A stretch of DNA of 64,000 nucleotides, from positions 12,830,221-12,894,220 of the forward strand of contig OZ023181.1 of NCBI GenBank assembly GCA_963995505.1, written 5' to 3'. The DNA is from Hypericum androsaemum. Lineage: Eukaryota; Streptophyta; Magnoliopsida; Malpighiales; Hypericaceae. Numbering within the stretch: the first letter of the stretch is position 1; the number at the start of each line of letters is the position of its first letter. The position numbers and the translations under genes were made by a program. Below the pieces are notes generated by a model that worked only from the letters and a program-made list of their open reading frames with translations, had not been told where the DNA came from and searched no databases. Shown in pieces: positions 21,998-35,600 of this stretch.

Positions 21998-24900
21998 ATG
22001 TCTTACGAAGATCAAAGAGAAAAAGAGGGTACGTTGGCTGATGTTGGTCTAAAGGTATTTGTGGAGGCCCTGACAGGAAAATTCCAACAAATGATGGGAG
22101 CGGAGATGGAGCCGTTGCAACAACGCATAGATGCAATGAAGGACACTCGCAACAGCCAACAACCAAGAAGAGAAGTCCAAGCACAACAAAGGTTTGCACC
22201 TTTGGGAGGCACAAGTGGAGGAGAATTTCGTGCACAAAGAAGGAGAGCACCTTTGGGAAGCACAAGTGAAGAAGATTCCGACCCTTTTCAGGAGGAGGAC
22301 GTAGGCTCTACAAGGAATCTTAGGCGAGCAAGGACTGACTTCCCACCTAGAGAAGCAAGGCGAAGAGGAGATGACAACTTGGGAAGTATTAAGCTGAAGA
22401 TACCTTCCTTTGCAGGTCGTTCTGACCCGGAGGCATACCTAGAGTGGGAGAAGAAGATTGAGTTCGTGTTTGATAGCCACAATTGTTCCGAAGCAAAAAA
22501 GGTAAAGCTAGCTGTGACTGAATTCGCTGATTATGCTATAACGTGGTGGGATCAACTTGTCACAAGCAGGAGGCGTAATAGAGAGCGTCCTATAGCTACA
22601 TGGGAGGAGATGAAAGTGGTGATGAGGAAACGTTTTGTTCCAAGTCATTACTACCGAGAGCTATACAAGAAGTTACAAGGGATGAGACAAGGAAGTCTGA
22701 GCGTGGAAGTATATTACAAACAAATGGAGATGGCCATGATAAGAGCTGATGTGGAGGAAGATAGAGAAGCTACCATGGCAAGGTTCTTGAATGGACTCAA
22801 TCCTGAGATCCATGACAAAGTAGAGTTGCAACACTATGTGGAGTTGGAGGACATGGTGCATATGGCCACGAAAATTGAGAAGCAACTGAAGAGAGGAGGA
22901 GGAGGGACAAGAGCCACATCAAGTGCTAATTGGAAGCCAAACTATTCAAAGAAATTTGACAAACCACAGGCAACCAAGATAGAGCACAAGACTGAGAGTT
23001 CCAATGCCAACTCTCAAAAGAAGGTGGAAGCCACTCCCACACAAAACCGTGATATCAAGTGCTTCAAGTGCCAATGAAGGGGGCACATCTCAAGTCAATG
23101 CCCTAACAAACAGATTATGGTGATTAGAGAGAGTGGGGAGGTCGTAACAGAAGGAGAAGATTCGGATCATGATAACATGCCTTCATTGGAAGACGTATCC
23201 GAAGAGGAAATTCAAGTTCCTGAAGGACTCACTCTAGTGGCAAGAAGAGCCTTGAACTTGCAAGCAAGAGAAGAAGATGACAAAGCACAAAGGGAGAATA
23301 TCTTCCATACAAGGTGTTATGTCAAGGACAAGGTGTGTAGTGTCCTCATTGATGGAGGTAGCTGTGCTAACGTGGCAAGCACTACTATGGTTGAGAAGTT
23401 AGGGTTACTCACGAAAAAACACCCTAAGCCTTACAAGCTGCAATGGCTGAATGATAGTGGAGAAGTACGAGTGGAGAAGCAAGTGCTAGTGACATTCCGC
23501 ATTGGCAAGTACGAAGATGAAGTGTTGTACGATGTTGTGCCAATGCAAGCTAGTCATCTACTGTTGGGGAGGCCATGGCAGTTTGATAGAAGAGTAACTC
23601 ATGACGGACACACCAACAAGTACTCATTCACACTCAATAGGCGTGTGTTCACTTTGGCACCCTTAGCGCCATCACAAGTTTGTGAAGATCAGATGAAGTT
23701 GAAAAAGAAAGTGATGAGAAAAAAAAGTGAGCAAAAGAAACGAATTGAGAGGAGAGAAGAAGCCGAAAAACAGAAAGGAAAAATGGCCAAAAGAGAGGAT
23801 ACAATGGAGCGAACAAAAGAAGCCGGGAAAATAGAATTGAAATCGGCCATTGAGAGAAAATCCGAGGGATGGAAAAAGAACTACTATGTGGGAGCGAGTG
23901 AAATCAAACAAGCTTGTTTTGAAAAAAAGTCTATGATCTTACTCCGGTATAGGGAGTAACTTTTTATCACTAACGAACTTGAGCCACACTTGCCTAGCGT
24001 GATTGTTTCTCTCTTGCAGGACTATAAGGATGACTTTCCCGAAGAGCTACCAACTGGATTACCACCTATACGAGGGATTGAGCATCAAATTGACTTTGTT
24101 CCAGGAGCTACCATACCTAACCGCCCCGCATATAGAAGTAATCCGGAGGAAACAAAGGAACTTGAGAGGCAAGTCAATGAGCTTTTGGAAAAAGGGTACG
24201 TGAGAGAAAGCATGAGCCCATGTGCTGTTCCAGTCCTACTTGTGCCTAAGAAGGATGGATCATGGAGGATGTGTGTTGATTGCCGAGCTGTCAACAACAT
24301 CACGGTAAAATATCGTCACCCTATTCCTCGCTTAGATGACATGTTAGATGAGTTGCATGGCTCTTGCATGTTTTCTAAGATTGACTTAAAAAATGGTTAT
24401 CATCAGATTAGGATGAAAGAAGGAGATGAGTGGAAGACTGCTTTTAAAACAAAATATGGGTTGTATGAGTTGATGGTCATGCCGTTCGGGTTATCTAATG
24501 CACCTAGTACATTCATGCGCCTTATGAATCATGTCTTACGTCCATTCATTGGCAAATTTGTCGTTGTGTACTTTGATGATATACTCATTTATAGTACGAG
24601 TTTAGAGGATCATGTAGAGCATTTGAAATCTGTCCTAGATGCACTTAGAGAGGATCAATTATTTGCCAACTTGAAGAAGTGCACCTTTTGCACAGATAAA
24701 CTTGTATTCTTGGGATTTGTTGTTAGTACTCACGGGATACAGGTTGATGAGGAAAAGATCCGAGCCATCCGGGATTGGCCAAGTCCTACAAGTGTTGCTA
24801 ACGTTCGAAGTTTTCATGGCTTAGCTAGCTTTTACAGGAGATTCGTGAAAGACTTTAGCAGCTTAGCCGCGCCCTTCACTGAAGTCATCAAGAAGAACGT

Positions 24901-26852
24901 TGGATTTAGTTGGGGAGAAGCTCAAGAGAATGCATTCCAACTCATAAAAGAGAAGTTGACTAATGCTCCTTTGTTAGCTTTGCCTAACTTTACTAAAACC
25001 TTTGAAGTTGAATGTGATGCCTCAGGTATAGGGATTGGAGCTGTCCTCATGCAAGAAGGGAGACCAATTGCCTACTTTAGTGAGAAACTAAGTGGAGCAA
25101 CCTTGAACTATCCAGCTTATGACAAAGAGTTGTATGCACTAGTTCGAGCATTGGAAACATGGCAGCATTACTTGTGGCCCAAGGAATTCGTGATCCACAC
25201 TGATCATGAATCACTCAAGCACTTAAAGGGGCAACACAAGCTGAATAAAAGGCATCCACGATGGGTGGAGTTCATTGAGACATTTCCTTATGTCATTCGC
25301 TACAAGCAAGGTAAGGAAAATGTAGTAGCTGATGCCCTATCGCGAAGGTATGCTTTCATCTCAACTCTTGATGCAAAGTTAATTGGTTTTGAACACCTTA
25401 AAGAGTTGTATGCTGATGATACTGATTTTGGTGATCTGTTCCGAGCTACGGAGAAGAGTGCAAGTGGTAAATTTTTTCGGACTGAAGGTTACCTATTTCG
25501 TGAGAACAAACTTTGTGTGCCTAATTGTTCTATGCGAGAGTTGCTAATTCAGGAGGCACATGGAGGCGGATTGATGGGGCACTTTGGAATCGCAAAGACT
25601 TTGGCAATGCTACAAGATCACTTCTATTGGCCGCACATGAAGCGTGACGTTGAAAGAGTTTGTGGACGTTGCATCACATGCAAGCAAGCCAAGTCGAAGG
25701 TAAAACCCCACGGTTTATATACCCCACTACCTATACCTAGTGAGCCTTGGATTGATATCTCTATGGATTTTGTGTTAGGACTGCCTAGGACTAAACGTGG
25801 AAGGGATTCAATCTTTGTGGTAGTGGATAGGTTTTCTAAGATGGCACATTTTATTCCATGTCATAAGACTGATGATGCTTCAAACATTGCTGATTTGTTC
25901 TTTAGAGAAGTTGTTAGGTTGCATGGTATGCCTAGAACTATTATTTCTGATAGAGATGCTAAGTTCTTGAGTTACTTTTGGAAGACCTTGTGGAGTAACT
26001 TAGGTACCAAGTTATTATTTTCTACTACTTGTCATCCACAAACTGATGGTGAAGCTGAAGTTGTGAATAGGACTTTGTCTACTTTATTGAGAGCACTTAT
26101 CAAGCATAACATTAAGACTTGGGAAGAATGTTTGCCACATGTTGAATTTTCTTATAATCGCTCAGTTCATTCTGCTACTCAATTCTCCCCATTTGAGCTT
26201 GTTTATGGATTTAATCCTTTGACTCCATTGGATTTATCACCTTTGCCTTCGAGTGAGCATGTTAACTTAGATGGCAAGAGGAAGGCTGAATTTGTCAAGC
26301 AACTGCATGAGAGGGCGCGAATGAACATAGAGAAACGGACAGAGCACTATGCGAGACAAGCAAACAAAGGACGGCACAAGGTTGTCTTTGAGCCTGGTGA
26401 TTGGGTCTGGTTGCACATGAGAAAGGAACGCTTTGCCGTGCAACGACGTTCAAAGTTGCTACCATGGGGAGATGGTCCATTTCAAGTGCTTGAACGCATC
26501 AATGACAATGCCTACAAGCTTGACCTGCCAGGTGAGTAATGTTAGTGCTTCTTTCAATGTTACTGATTTGAGTCTGTTTGATGTAGGTGAAGATTTGAGG
26601 ACAAATCCTTTTCAAGAGGAGGGGAATGATGTGAGCACACCTACGAACACACCTACATTCAAGCCACAAGACTCACGGCAAGTGCACGTACCAATTGGAC
26701 CGGTGACACGAGCAAGAGCCAAAAAGTTTCAGGCAGAATTTAATGGATTAATGCAAGAAGTCTGGGCTCAAGATGGTGCGTACAAGTGCAAGGACGTGCA
26801 TGAGGCCCACGCAAAGCCCATGCACATGATAGAGGCTATTTTGGAAGCTTGA
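21998..26852 (+). pseudogene. Gag-pol polyprotein of B1, broken
   Basis: The ATG at 21998 follows the ttgcag junction. Gag runs to TGA 23075-23077, which falls inside the CCHC knuckle (CFKC kept, then a Gly codon became TGA). The same frame reopens with protease (IIDGGS type, DGGSCANV) and a Lys/Glu-rich linker, then stops again at TAA 23957-23959. It then covers RT ([19 protein letters not shown]), RNase H ([19 protein letters not shown]) and integrase (MDFV, SDRD, E in DGEAEVV). A 2-nt deletion near 26531 shifts the end of integrase out of frame. The LTR-encoded tail ([12 protein letters not shown]) lies in the third frame to 26852. RT and integrase catalytic residues are intact, but the protein cannot be made as one chain. 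Confidence 0.9.
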
Positions 26853-27417
26853 TATGCACGCAAACTTCTGGATGCATGCACACATGGAAAATCAGAAAGA
26901 ATCAAACTATTTAGGCCGTGCATCTACTTGTTAGGACGTGCAACTATTAGTTATTCTATTAGATATTATTTGCTTAGATTATTTCCTATTTTAGTTGAAT
27001 AATTCGGCCAGAATATCCTTAGATTAGGAAAGAGAGTTTTGGCCAGCCTTTGAACTCCTTTTAAGGAGTTAGCTTGTTTAGGAATACTTTGGTACTTTGG
27101 AGCCTATATAAGGAGGTCTCCTAGCAATAAAACGTACACAACTTTTGAGATTGATAATTTTGTAAGTTAGATACTCCTTGCATGTTCTTGCTAATTGCTG
27201 GATTGCTTAGCTTGAGCGAAACTTTTCACTTATCAAACGATTCAACCATCATCGTTTGTGGCGTGGTTCGACTTGGACCATAGGTTCTCGAATTTCCATT
27301 GCTTGGGTTGCGGATCTCCTAGACCAAGGTTCTTGCAAGGCTCGAGTTTGGGGGTTGCGGTCTCTTCCATCCAAAGTAGCACGGTCCGTTGTGAATCTCC
27401 TGCCGAGGTTCATATCA
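26627..27417 (+). repeat. 3' LTR of B1
   Basis: This 791-bp LTR starts TGATGTGAGC after the purine tract and ends CATATCA, followed by target duplication cctta and more satellite. It carries the last 75 or so codons of the polyprotein. Confidence 0.93.
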
Positions 27418-30400
27418 CCTTATCTTGCCTTTTTTGACTTTTCTTGCCTTAACTTGCCTTTTCCTTGCCTTTTCTTTCCTTTTCTTGTATTATCTTAACT
27501 TATCTTTCCTTTTCATTCCTTTTCCTTGCCTTTTCTTGCCTTATCTTTCCTTTTCTTGCCTTTTCATTCCTTTTCCTTTCCTTTTCTTGCCTTTCTTTCC
27601 TTTTCTTATCTTTTCATGCCTTTTCTATGCCTTTTATTTCCATTTCTTGCATTATCAATCCTTTTCGTTCATTTTTTTGCCTTTTCCTACCTTTTCCTTG
27701 CCTTTTCTTTCTTTTTTTGTCTTTTCATGCCTTTTCTTGCCTTATCTTTCCTTTTCTTGCCTTTTCTTGCCTTTTCCTTGTCTTTTCTTTCCTTTTCCTT
27801 CCTTTTCCTTGCCTTTTCTTGCCTTATCTTGTCTTTTCTTGCCATATTTTGCATTATCTTTCCTTTTCTTGCCTTATCTTGCATTTTCTTGATTTTTCAT
27901 GCCTTTTCTTTACTTTTCCTTACCTTTTCTTGCCTTGTCTTTCCTTTTTTTTTTGCCTTTTCTTGTCTTTTCCTTGCCTTTTCTTGCCTTTTCTTTTCTC
28001 TTCTTTCCATTTCTGGCCTTTTTTGCCTTATCTTGCCTTTTCTTACTTTTTATTGCCTTTCCTTGCCTTGTTATGCCTTTTCCTTGCTTTTCTTGCCTTA
28101 TCTTGCCTTATCTTACCTTTTCTTTCCTTTTGTTGCCTTTTCTTTACTTCTCCTTGCCTTTTCTTGCCTTATCTTTTCTCTTCATTCCTTTTCTTGCCTT
28201 TTCTTTCCTTTTCTTGCCTTTTCTTGCCTCTTCATTCCTTTTGTTGCCTTTTCTTATATTTTCTAGCCTTTTCATATCTTTTCATGCCTTTTCCTTGCCA
28301 TTTCTTACCTTATCTTGCCTTTTTCTTGACTTTTCTTTCCTCTTCTTACCATATCTTGCCTTATCTTTCCTTTTCTTTCATTTTCTTGCCTTATCTTTCC
28401 TTTTACTTGCCTTTTTATGCCATTTCCATGCCTTTTCTTTCCTTTTCTTGCCTTTTCATGCCTTTTCTTTGTCTTTTCTTTCCTAATCTTGCCTCATCTT
28501 GCCTTTTCTTTCCTTTTCATGTCTTTTTATGCCTTTTCTTGCCTTCTCTTTCCTTTTCTTGCCTTTTTATGCCTTTTCCATACCTTTTCTTTCCTTTTTC
28601 TTGCCTTTTCTTTCCTTTTCCTGCCTTATCTTGCATTTTCTTTGCCCTTTCTTTCCTTTTCTTATTTTTTCATGCATTTTCCATGCCTTTTCTTTCCTTT
28701 TCTTGCCTTATCTTTCCTTATCTTGCCTTATCTTGCCTTTTCCTTGCCTTTTCTTGACTTATCTTGCCTTTTCTTTCCTTTTGTTGTCTTTTCATGCCTT
28801 TTCTTGCCTTATCTTTCCTTTTCTTTCCTTTTCATGTCATTTCCATGCCTTTTCATGCCTTTTCCATGCCTTTTCTTGACTTATCTTGCCTTTTCTTGCC
28901 TTATCTTGCCTATTCATTCCTTTTCATTCCGTTTCTTGCATTTTCCTTGCCCTTTCTTTCCTTTTCTTGCCTTTTCATGCCTTATCTTTCCTTTTCTCAC
29001 CTTTTTGTGCCTTTTCCATGCCTTTTCTGGCCTTATCTTGCCTTTTCTTACCATATCTTGCCTTATCTTTCCTTTTCTTTCCTTTTTTTTTGCCTTTTCT
29101 TACCTTTTCCTTGCCTTTTCTTGCCTTATTTTTCCTTTTCTTGCCTTTTCATGCATTTTCTTACCTTTTCTTTCCTTTTCTTGCCTTTTCCTGCCTTATC
29201 TTTCCTTATCTTGCCTTATCGTTCCTTTTCTTTCGTTTTCCTGGCCTTTTTTTTCCTTTTCTTGCCTTATCTGGCTTTTTCTTACCTCGTCTTTCCTTTT
29301 CTTTCATTCTCTTGCTTTTCCTTCCCTTTTCTTGCCTTATCTGGCCTTTTCTTGCATTATATTACATTTTCCTTGCCTTTTCTTGCCTTTTCTTTCTTTT
29401 GCTTGCTTTTTCCTTGCCTTTTCTTTCCTTATCATGCCTTTTCTTACCTTTTCTTGCCTTTTCCATTCCTTTTCTTTCCTTATCTTACCATTTCTTGCCT
29501 TATCTTGCATTTTTATGCCTTTTCCTTACCTTTTCCTTGCCTTTTCTTGCCTTATCTTGCCTTTTCTTTCCTTTTCATGTCTTTTTATGCCTTTTCTTTC
29601 CTTTTCATGTCTTTTTATGCCTTTTCTTGCCTAATCTTTCCTTTTCTTGCATGTTCCATGCCTTTTCTTTCCTTTTCTTGCTTTATCTTGCCTTTTCCTA
29701 GCCCTTTATTTCCTTTTCTTGCCTTTCCTTCCCTTTTCTTACCTTATCTTTCCATTTCCTGCATTTTCTTGCCTTATTTTGCATTTTCCTTCTTTTTCTT
29801 GCCTAATCTTACCTTATCTTGCCTTTTCATTCCTTTTTCTTGCCTTTTCTTACCTTGTCTTTCGTTTTCTTGCCTTTTCATTCCTTTTACTTGCCTTTTC
29901 TTGCCATTTCTTTCCTTTTCTTGCCTTTTCATTCCTTTTACTTGCCTTTTCATGTACTTTCCTTGCCTTTTTTCCCTTTTCTTGCCCTTTCTTGCCATTT
30001 CCTTGCCTTTTCCTTGCCTTTTCCTGCCTGATCTTATCGTTTCTTGCCTTATCTTGCTTTATCTTTCCTTTTCTTACCTTATCTTGCCTTTTCATTCCTT
30101 TTTCTTGCCTTTTCTTACCTTGTCTTTCCTTTTCTTGCCTTTTCATTCCTTTTACTTGCCTTTTCTTGCCATTTCTTTCCTTATCTTGCCTTTTCATTCC
30201 TTTTACTTGCCTTTTCTTGCCTTTTCATATTCTTTCCTTGCCTTTTTTCCCTTTTCTTGCCCTTTCTTGCCATTTCCTTGCCTTCTCTTGCCTTTTCCTT
30301 GCCTTTTCCTGCCTGATATTGTCGTTTCTTACCTTATCTTGCTTTATCTTTCCTTTTCTTACCTTTTCTAGCCATTTCTTGTCTTATCTTACCTTTTCTT

Positions 30401-30583
30401 ATCTTTTCATGCCTTTTCTTGCCTTTTCATACCTTTTCTCACCTTTTCTTTCCTTTTCTTGCCTTTTCCTTACCTTTTTTTGCCTTATCTTGCCTTTTCC
30501 TTACCTTTTCTTGCCTTTTCTTTCCATATCGTACCTTTTCTTGGCTTTTCCTTGCCTTTTCTTTCCTTTTCTTGCCTTATGTT
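27418..30583 (+). repeat. Decamer pyrimidine-rich satellite, block 2
   Basis: This continues block 1 on the far side of B1, as shown by the cctta duplication, with the same decamer and strand bias. Near its right end a segment of about 260 bp occurs twice in a row (starts near 29829 and 30093). It ends ...cttgccttatgtt against the C1 LTR. The long plus-strand open frames are compositional. Confidence 0.95.
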
Positions 30584-31255
30584 TGATACGAACCCCGCCA
30601 ACGATGCGCGAGACCCGTCCAAGAAGCGTTGAAATCCCAGATCGTTCTAGATCAGTTTGTGATGGAGATCTCGACCCGATGCTCACAACCAAACAAGAAC
30701 CTTGGTATTAAGACCGCGACCCGCTGCTTGTGTTGAAACAAAGAACCTTGATATATTGATGACGCCACAAACGGTATGAAGATCCGCTTGATAAGTCGAA
30801 GGTGAACTCGACGGAATCGCTCCGCTGTGTTCGAGAAGTTCCGTAGAACCAAGGGAGAGACTTGCTCACATTTTTTTGATCAAAATATTCTGCCTCTTCT
30901 CATTGCATAAGCCTCTATAAATAGGCTCAATATTACAAAGAGATTTCAAACCAAAATTCTTCCTAAATTGGCCAGAATTTTGGTTGGAAAGATAAACTAA
31001 AAAAGGAATCAAATCTAAACCTTTTAGGAAGGCCAAAACGTGACAAGCAAGCCAAAAGTTGATGGAACTAATTTCCTAAACAATACTCATGGCTGAAATT
31101 TTATTTCCTAAATAGAATTCCCAAATCAGAGAGAATCACTCTTGTGGATCTTGGCTGCTGAATGGACCTTCTAGAACTTGTATTAAGGTCATAAACTCAG
31201 CTGAATTTCGTGGCTCTTGGTCCATGGACTTTAATAAATTTGCTTGGGCCCAACT
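30584..31255 (-). repeat. 3' LTR of C1, distal part
   Basis: This matches 43246-43916 of the C1 5' LTR. On the minus strand it ends GTTCGTATCA at 30584. The end of the C-family coding tail should fall at TGA complement(31136-31138). The last five bases, caact, are the left copy of the A2 target duplication. Confidence 0.9.
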
Positions 31256-32062
31256 TGATGTGAGCAAGCCTAAGGACGCACCTACTATCAAGCTTGTAGA
31301 CTCGAAGCAAGTTCAAGTTCCGATTGGGCCAATGACAAGAGCACGAGCTAGGAAGTTGCAATCTGACTTCAATGGATTAATGCAAGAAGTTTGGGCTCAA
31401 TCAAGTGCGTGGAGGACCAAGGACGTCCAAGAAGCCCAAGGGAGGCCCATGCACGTTTTGGAAGCTAAATGGGAAGCTTGACATGCACGTCAGCTTCTAG
31501 ATGCATGCGCACATGGAGAATCAAGAAGAATCAGCCTATTTAGTCCGTGCATCTACTTGTTTTGGACGTGCAGCTAGTAGTTATTCTATTAGATATTATT
31601 TGCTTATATTATTCCTTATTTAGTTGAATAAGTTCGGCCAGAATCTCTTTAGAATAGGAAAGAGAGTTTTGGCCAGCCTTAAACTCCTTATTTGGAGTTA
31701 GTTTCGTTTAGGAAAGTTGTAAGACATATGGAGCCTATATAAAGAGGCGTCCCCCTTCAATAAAGACACACAACAATTCGGAAAATACTTAGCATTGGCT
31801 AATTGAGAGTTTTGATACTCGTTTGTTCTTGCTTAGGCTGGTGAGTCGTCTTGGCTAGAATTTATCTTTCACTTATCAAGCGGATCATCCATCCCCGCTC
31901 GTGGCGTGATACGACCTTAGGTCAAGGTTCAGAAGCTCTTGCAGCGGGTTAAGGTTCAATTTTGTGCCTTAGTTCTTGTGAGTTCTTGTGAGTTGTGATC
32001 TGTTCCATTCTAAAGTAACAAACGGTCCGAGTTGTGAGTCTTTTCCGCGAAGATTCATATCA
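31256..32062 (+). repeat. 5' LTR of A2
   Basis: The LTR starts TGATGTGAGC and ends GATTCATATCA. TATA box TATATAAA at 31736-31743. The coding tail is repeated in the first 226 bp. The promoter-proximal region (gttagtttcgtttagg, aagacatatgg) differs from the A1 and A3 LTRs. Confidence 0.93.
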
Positions 32063-32064
32063 GT

Positions 32065-32076
32065 TGGTATCAGAGC
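32065..32076 (+). other. Primer-binding site (initiator tRNA-Met), element A2
   Basis: TGGTATCAGAGC lies two bases after the 5' LTR. Confidence 0.9.
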
Positions 32077-32679
32077 TTAGCTTGTTACTTTAGTTCATTA
32101 TCCTTGTTATTTTTTGTTCTTGTTGGTTCGTTTTGTTGCTTGTTATTTTTTTTGTTCTTGTTGGTTCGTTTTCTCTCTTCGCTGATTGAGAGAAAAGAGA
32201 GGAAAACAAACGAGTGAAGCAAGAAAAGAAAAAAAAAGAAAAGATAAGAAAAGAAAAGAAAAGAAAAAAAAAGGAAAGAAAAGGAAAAGAAAAGGAAGCC
32301 GCAAGCTAAAGAGGAAGCAAGCTAAATTGGAAGTCTCAAGCTAAAGAGGAAGCAAATCCGAGGGAAGCTAGCGAACTAAGGAGGCGCAACAGCTGATCAA
32401 GAAAGGGGACGAGCAAGACTAAAAGAAAGACCAAAGAGGAACTTTAACATTCTGTTTGTTAAAGCGTGAAGCTCAAGCAAGGCCGTTCTAGCCTTAGTAA
32501 GAACATACAAGTATCACGAGAGGAAAAAGGCAAGAGTGTGCGAGTACCTTAGAGAGAAAAGCCAAATATTTGAGTACAAACACGAGAGAACTTGAGTGCA
32601 CCTTACATTGAGAGTATACACGTAAGGGAGTGAGCTTGTGAGGCCATATTTTTACTAACCAATTTTTCTTGCAGCAAAC
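32077..32679 (+). other. 5' leader of A2
   Basis: Noncoding leader with a T-rich start, then an A/G tract at about 32215-32300. A splice-like junction (ctaacc, T-run, ttgcag ending 32674) lies just before the gag ATG at 32680. A donor-like GTAAGA is at 32497, giving a candidate 178-nt intron. Splicing is inferred only. Confidence 0.5.
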
Positions 32680-35600
32680 ATGTCGCATGAAGGTCAAACT
32701 ATGGAAAACATAGACCTTAAGTTATTAGTGGATGCCTTGGCCGGGAAGCTCGAGCAGATGGTGCAAGCTCAGATGGAGCCTTTGTAACTACGCGTGGATG
32801 CCGTGGAGAATTCTCGTGACAACCCCCAAACGCGAGGCGAACTCCAAAGGCATAGGGGAGGAGTACCTATTGGAGAGTCGAGCGGAGCTGATTCTGAATC
32901 AGAAGAAGGCGTAGGCTCTACAAGGAGTCTTAGGAGAGCAAGAACAAACCGTCCACCTAGGGAGGCGAGGCCAAAGAGAGACGACAACATAGGGAGTATC
33001 AAACTGAAGATACCTTCCTTTGCTGGTCGTTCTGACCCGGAGGCGTACTTAGAGTGGGAGAAGAAGATTGAGTTCGTGTTTGATTGCCACAATAGCTCCG
33101 AAGAAAAGAAGGTAAAACTTGCCATCACCGAATTCACTGATTATGCTATAACTTGGTGGGATCAACTTGTGACAAGCAGGATGAGAAATAGAGAACGCCC
33201 TATAGCTACTTGGGAAGACATGAAAGTGGTGATGAGGAAGAGATTTGTTCCAAGTCATTACTATAGAGAGCTGTATAAGAAGTTACAAGGGATGAGGCAA
33301 GGAAGTTTGAGTGTGGAGGAGTATTTCAAACAGATGGAGATGGCCATGATAAGAGCTGATATAGATGAAGATAGAGAAGTTACAATGGCAAGGTTCTTGA
33401 ATGGACTCAATCCTGAAATTCAAGACAAAGTTGAGTTGCAACACTATGTGGAGTTGGAGGACATGGTGCATATGGCAACGAAAATTGAGAAGCAACTCAA
33501 GAGAGGTGAGGGGAGAACAAAAGCTACATCGAATTCTACTTGGAAGCCAAACTACCAAAAGAAGTTTGACAAGCCACAAGCAGCCAAAGTAGAGCATAAA
33601 TCCGAGAGTTCTCAAGCTAATTCTCAAAGGAAAGTGGAAGTCACTCCAGCTAGGAACCGTGACATCAAGTGCTTTAAGTGTCAAGGAAGAGGGCACATCT
33701 CAAGTCAATGCCCTAACAAGCAAGCAATGGAGATCAAGGAAAGTGGAGAGATTGAAACTGAAGAAGAGGATTCGGAGCATGAAAGCATGCCTTCTTTGGA
33801 GGACATATCCGAGGAAGAGTACCAAGCTGCTGAGAGGCTTACTCTTGTGTCTAGAAGAGCATTGAATGTGCAAGTAAAAGAAGAAAATGATGTGGCTCAA
33901 AGAGAAAATATTTTTCACACAAGGTGCTATGTCAAAGACAAGGTGTGTAGTGTCATCATAGATGGAGGAAGTTGTGCTAATGTCGCAAGCACTACTATGG
34001 TGGAGAAGTTGGGGTTGCTCACTGGAAAACACCCTAAGCCTTACAAACTACAATGGCTGAATGATAGTGGCGAAGTACGAGTGATGAAGCAAGTATTGGT
34101 AGCATTCCGCATTGGCAACTATGAGGATGAAGTGTTGTGTGATGTCCTACCAATGCAAGCTGGTCACCTATTGTTAGGAAGGCCATGGAAGTTTGATAGG
34201 AAAGTGCATCATGATGGCTACACCAACAAATACTCATTTATACTTAAGAAGAGAGTAATCACCTTGGCACCCTTGTCACCATCACAAGTTTGTGAAGATC
34301 AACGACTGTTGCAACAAGAAAGTGATGAGCAAACGGAGCGTGACAAAAAGAAAAAGAATGAGAGGAGAGAAGAAGCCGAAAAAAGGATAAGAAAAACGGC
34401 CAATGGAGAGGAAAAGATTGAGAAAACAAAAGAAGCCGGAAAAACAGAAGTTAAAACGGCCAAAGAGAGAAAAAACGAGAGTTGGAAAAAGAGTTACTAT
34501 GTGGGAACAAGTGATATTAAGCAAGCATGCTTTGAAAAGAAGCCTATGATCTTACTTCGGTATAGGGAGGCACTTTTAAACACTAAGAGCTTGATCCACA
34601 TGTACCTAGTACGGTTGTGTCTCTTTTGCAGGATTACAAGGATGTCTTTCCCGACGAGCTACCACCTGGTTTGCCACCTATTCGAGGGATTGAACATCAA
34701 ATAGACTTTGTCCCGGGAGCTGCCATACCTAACCGTCCCGCATATAGAAGCAATCCTGAAGAGACAAAGGAGCTTGAGAAGCAAGTCAACGAGCTGTTGG
34801 AGAAAGGGTACGTAAGAGAGAGCATGAGTCCATGTGCTGTTCCAGTCCTACTTGTGCCCAAGAAGGATAAAACATGGAGAATGTGTGTTGATTGCCGAGC
34901 AGTCAACAACATAACGGTAAAATATCGTCACCCTATCCCTCGTTTAGATGATATGTTAGATGAGTTGCATGGTTCTTGCATGTTTTCTAAGATTGATTTG
35001 AAGAGTGGTTATCATCAAATTAGGATGAAAGAAGGAGATGAGTGGAAGACTGCTTTTAAAACAAAGTACGGGTTGTATGAGTGGATGGTCATGCCATTTG
35101 GTTTGTCCAACGCACCTAGCACGTTTATGCGACTCATGAATCATGTTCTACGTCCATTCATTGGTAAATTTGTAGTTGTTTACTTTGATGATATACTCAT
35201 CTATAGCAAGAGCGTGGGGGATCATCTAGAACATTTGAAATCTGTCTTAGATGCACTTAGAGAAGAACAATTGTTTGCTAACTTGAAGAAGTGCACCTTT
35301 TGTACGGATAAGCTTGTATTCTTGGGTTTTGTTGTTGGAGCTAACGGAATACAGGTTGATGAAGAAAAGATCCGAGCTATCCGTGAATGGCCAAGCCCTA
35401 CAAGTGTTGCTAATGTTAGGAGCTTTCATGGACTAGCTAGTTTTTATAGGAGATTTGTGAAGGACTTTAGTAGCATAGCCGCACCCATAACTGAAGTCAT
35501 CAAGAAGAACGTGGGCTTTACTTGGGGAGAAGCTCAAGAGAAGGCTTTCCAACTACTGAAAGGGAAGTTGACTAATGCACCCTTGTTAGCTTTACCTAAT

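Larger units (their letters stand above)
20557..27417 (+). mobile_element. Ty3/gypsy element B1, full length, inserted in the satellite
   Basis: Complete 6861-bp structure: 791-bp LTRs (20557-21347 and 26627-27417), PBS, leader, gag-pol with two stops and a 2-nt deletion, and a polypurine tract (26614-26626). It is flanked by a perfect 5-bp target duplication, cctta (20552-20556 and 27418-27422). That places the insertion inside a CCTTATCTTG unit of the satellite. By eye the LTRs differ at about 10 positions (about 1.3%). Blocks 1 and 2 were therefore one array before this insertion. Confidence 0.95.

Noticed and set aside
30584..30860. Minus-strand 66-codon frames recurring near 30652, 43314 and 61556
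   Set aside because: They recur only because they lie in the C-family LTR beyond the coding tail. No evidence of a separate product.
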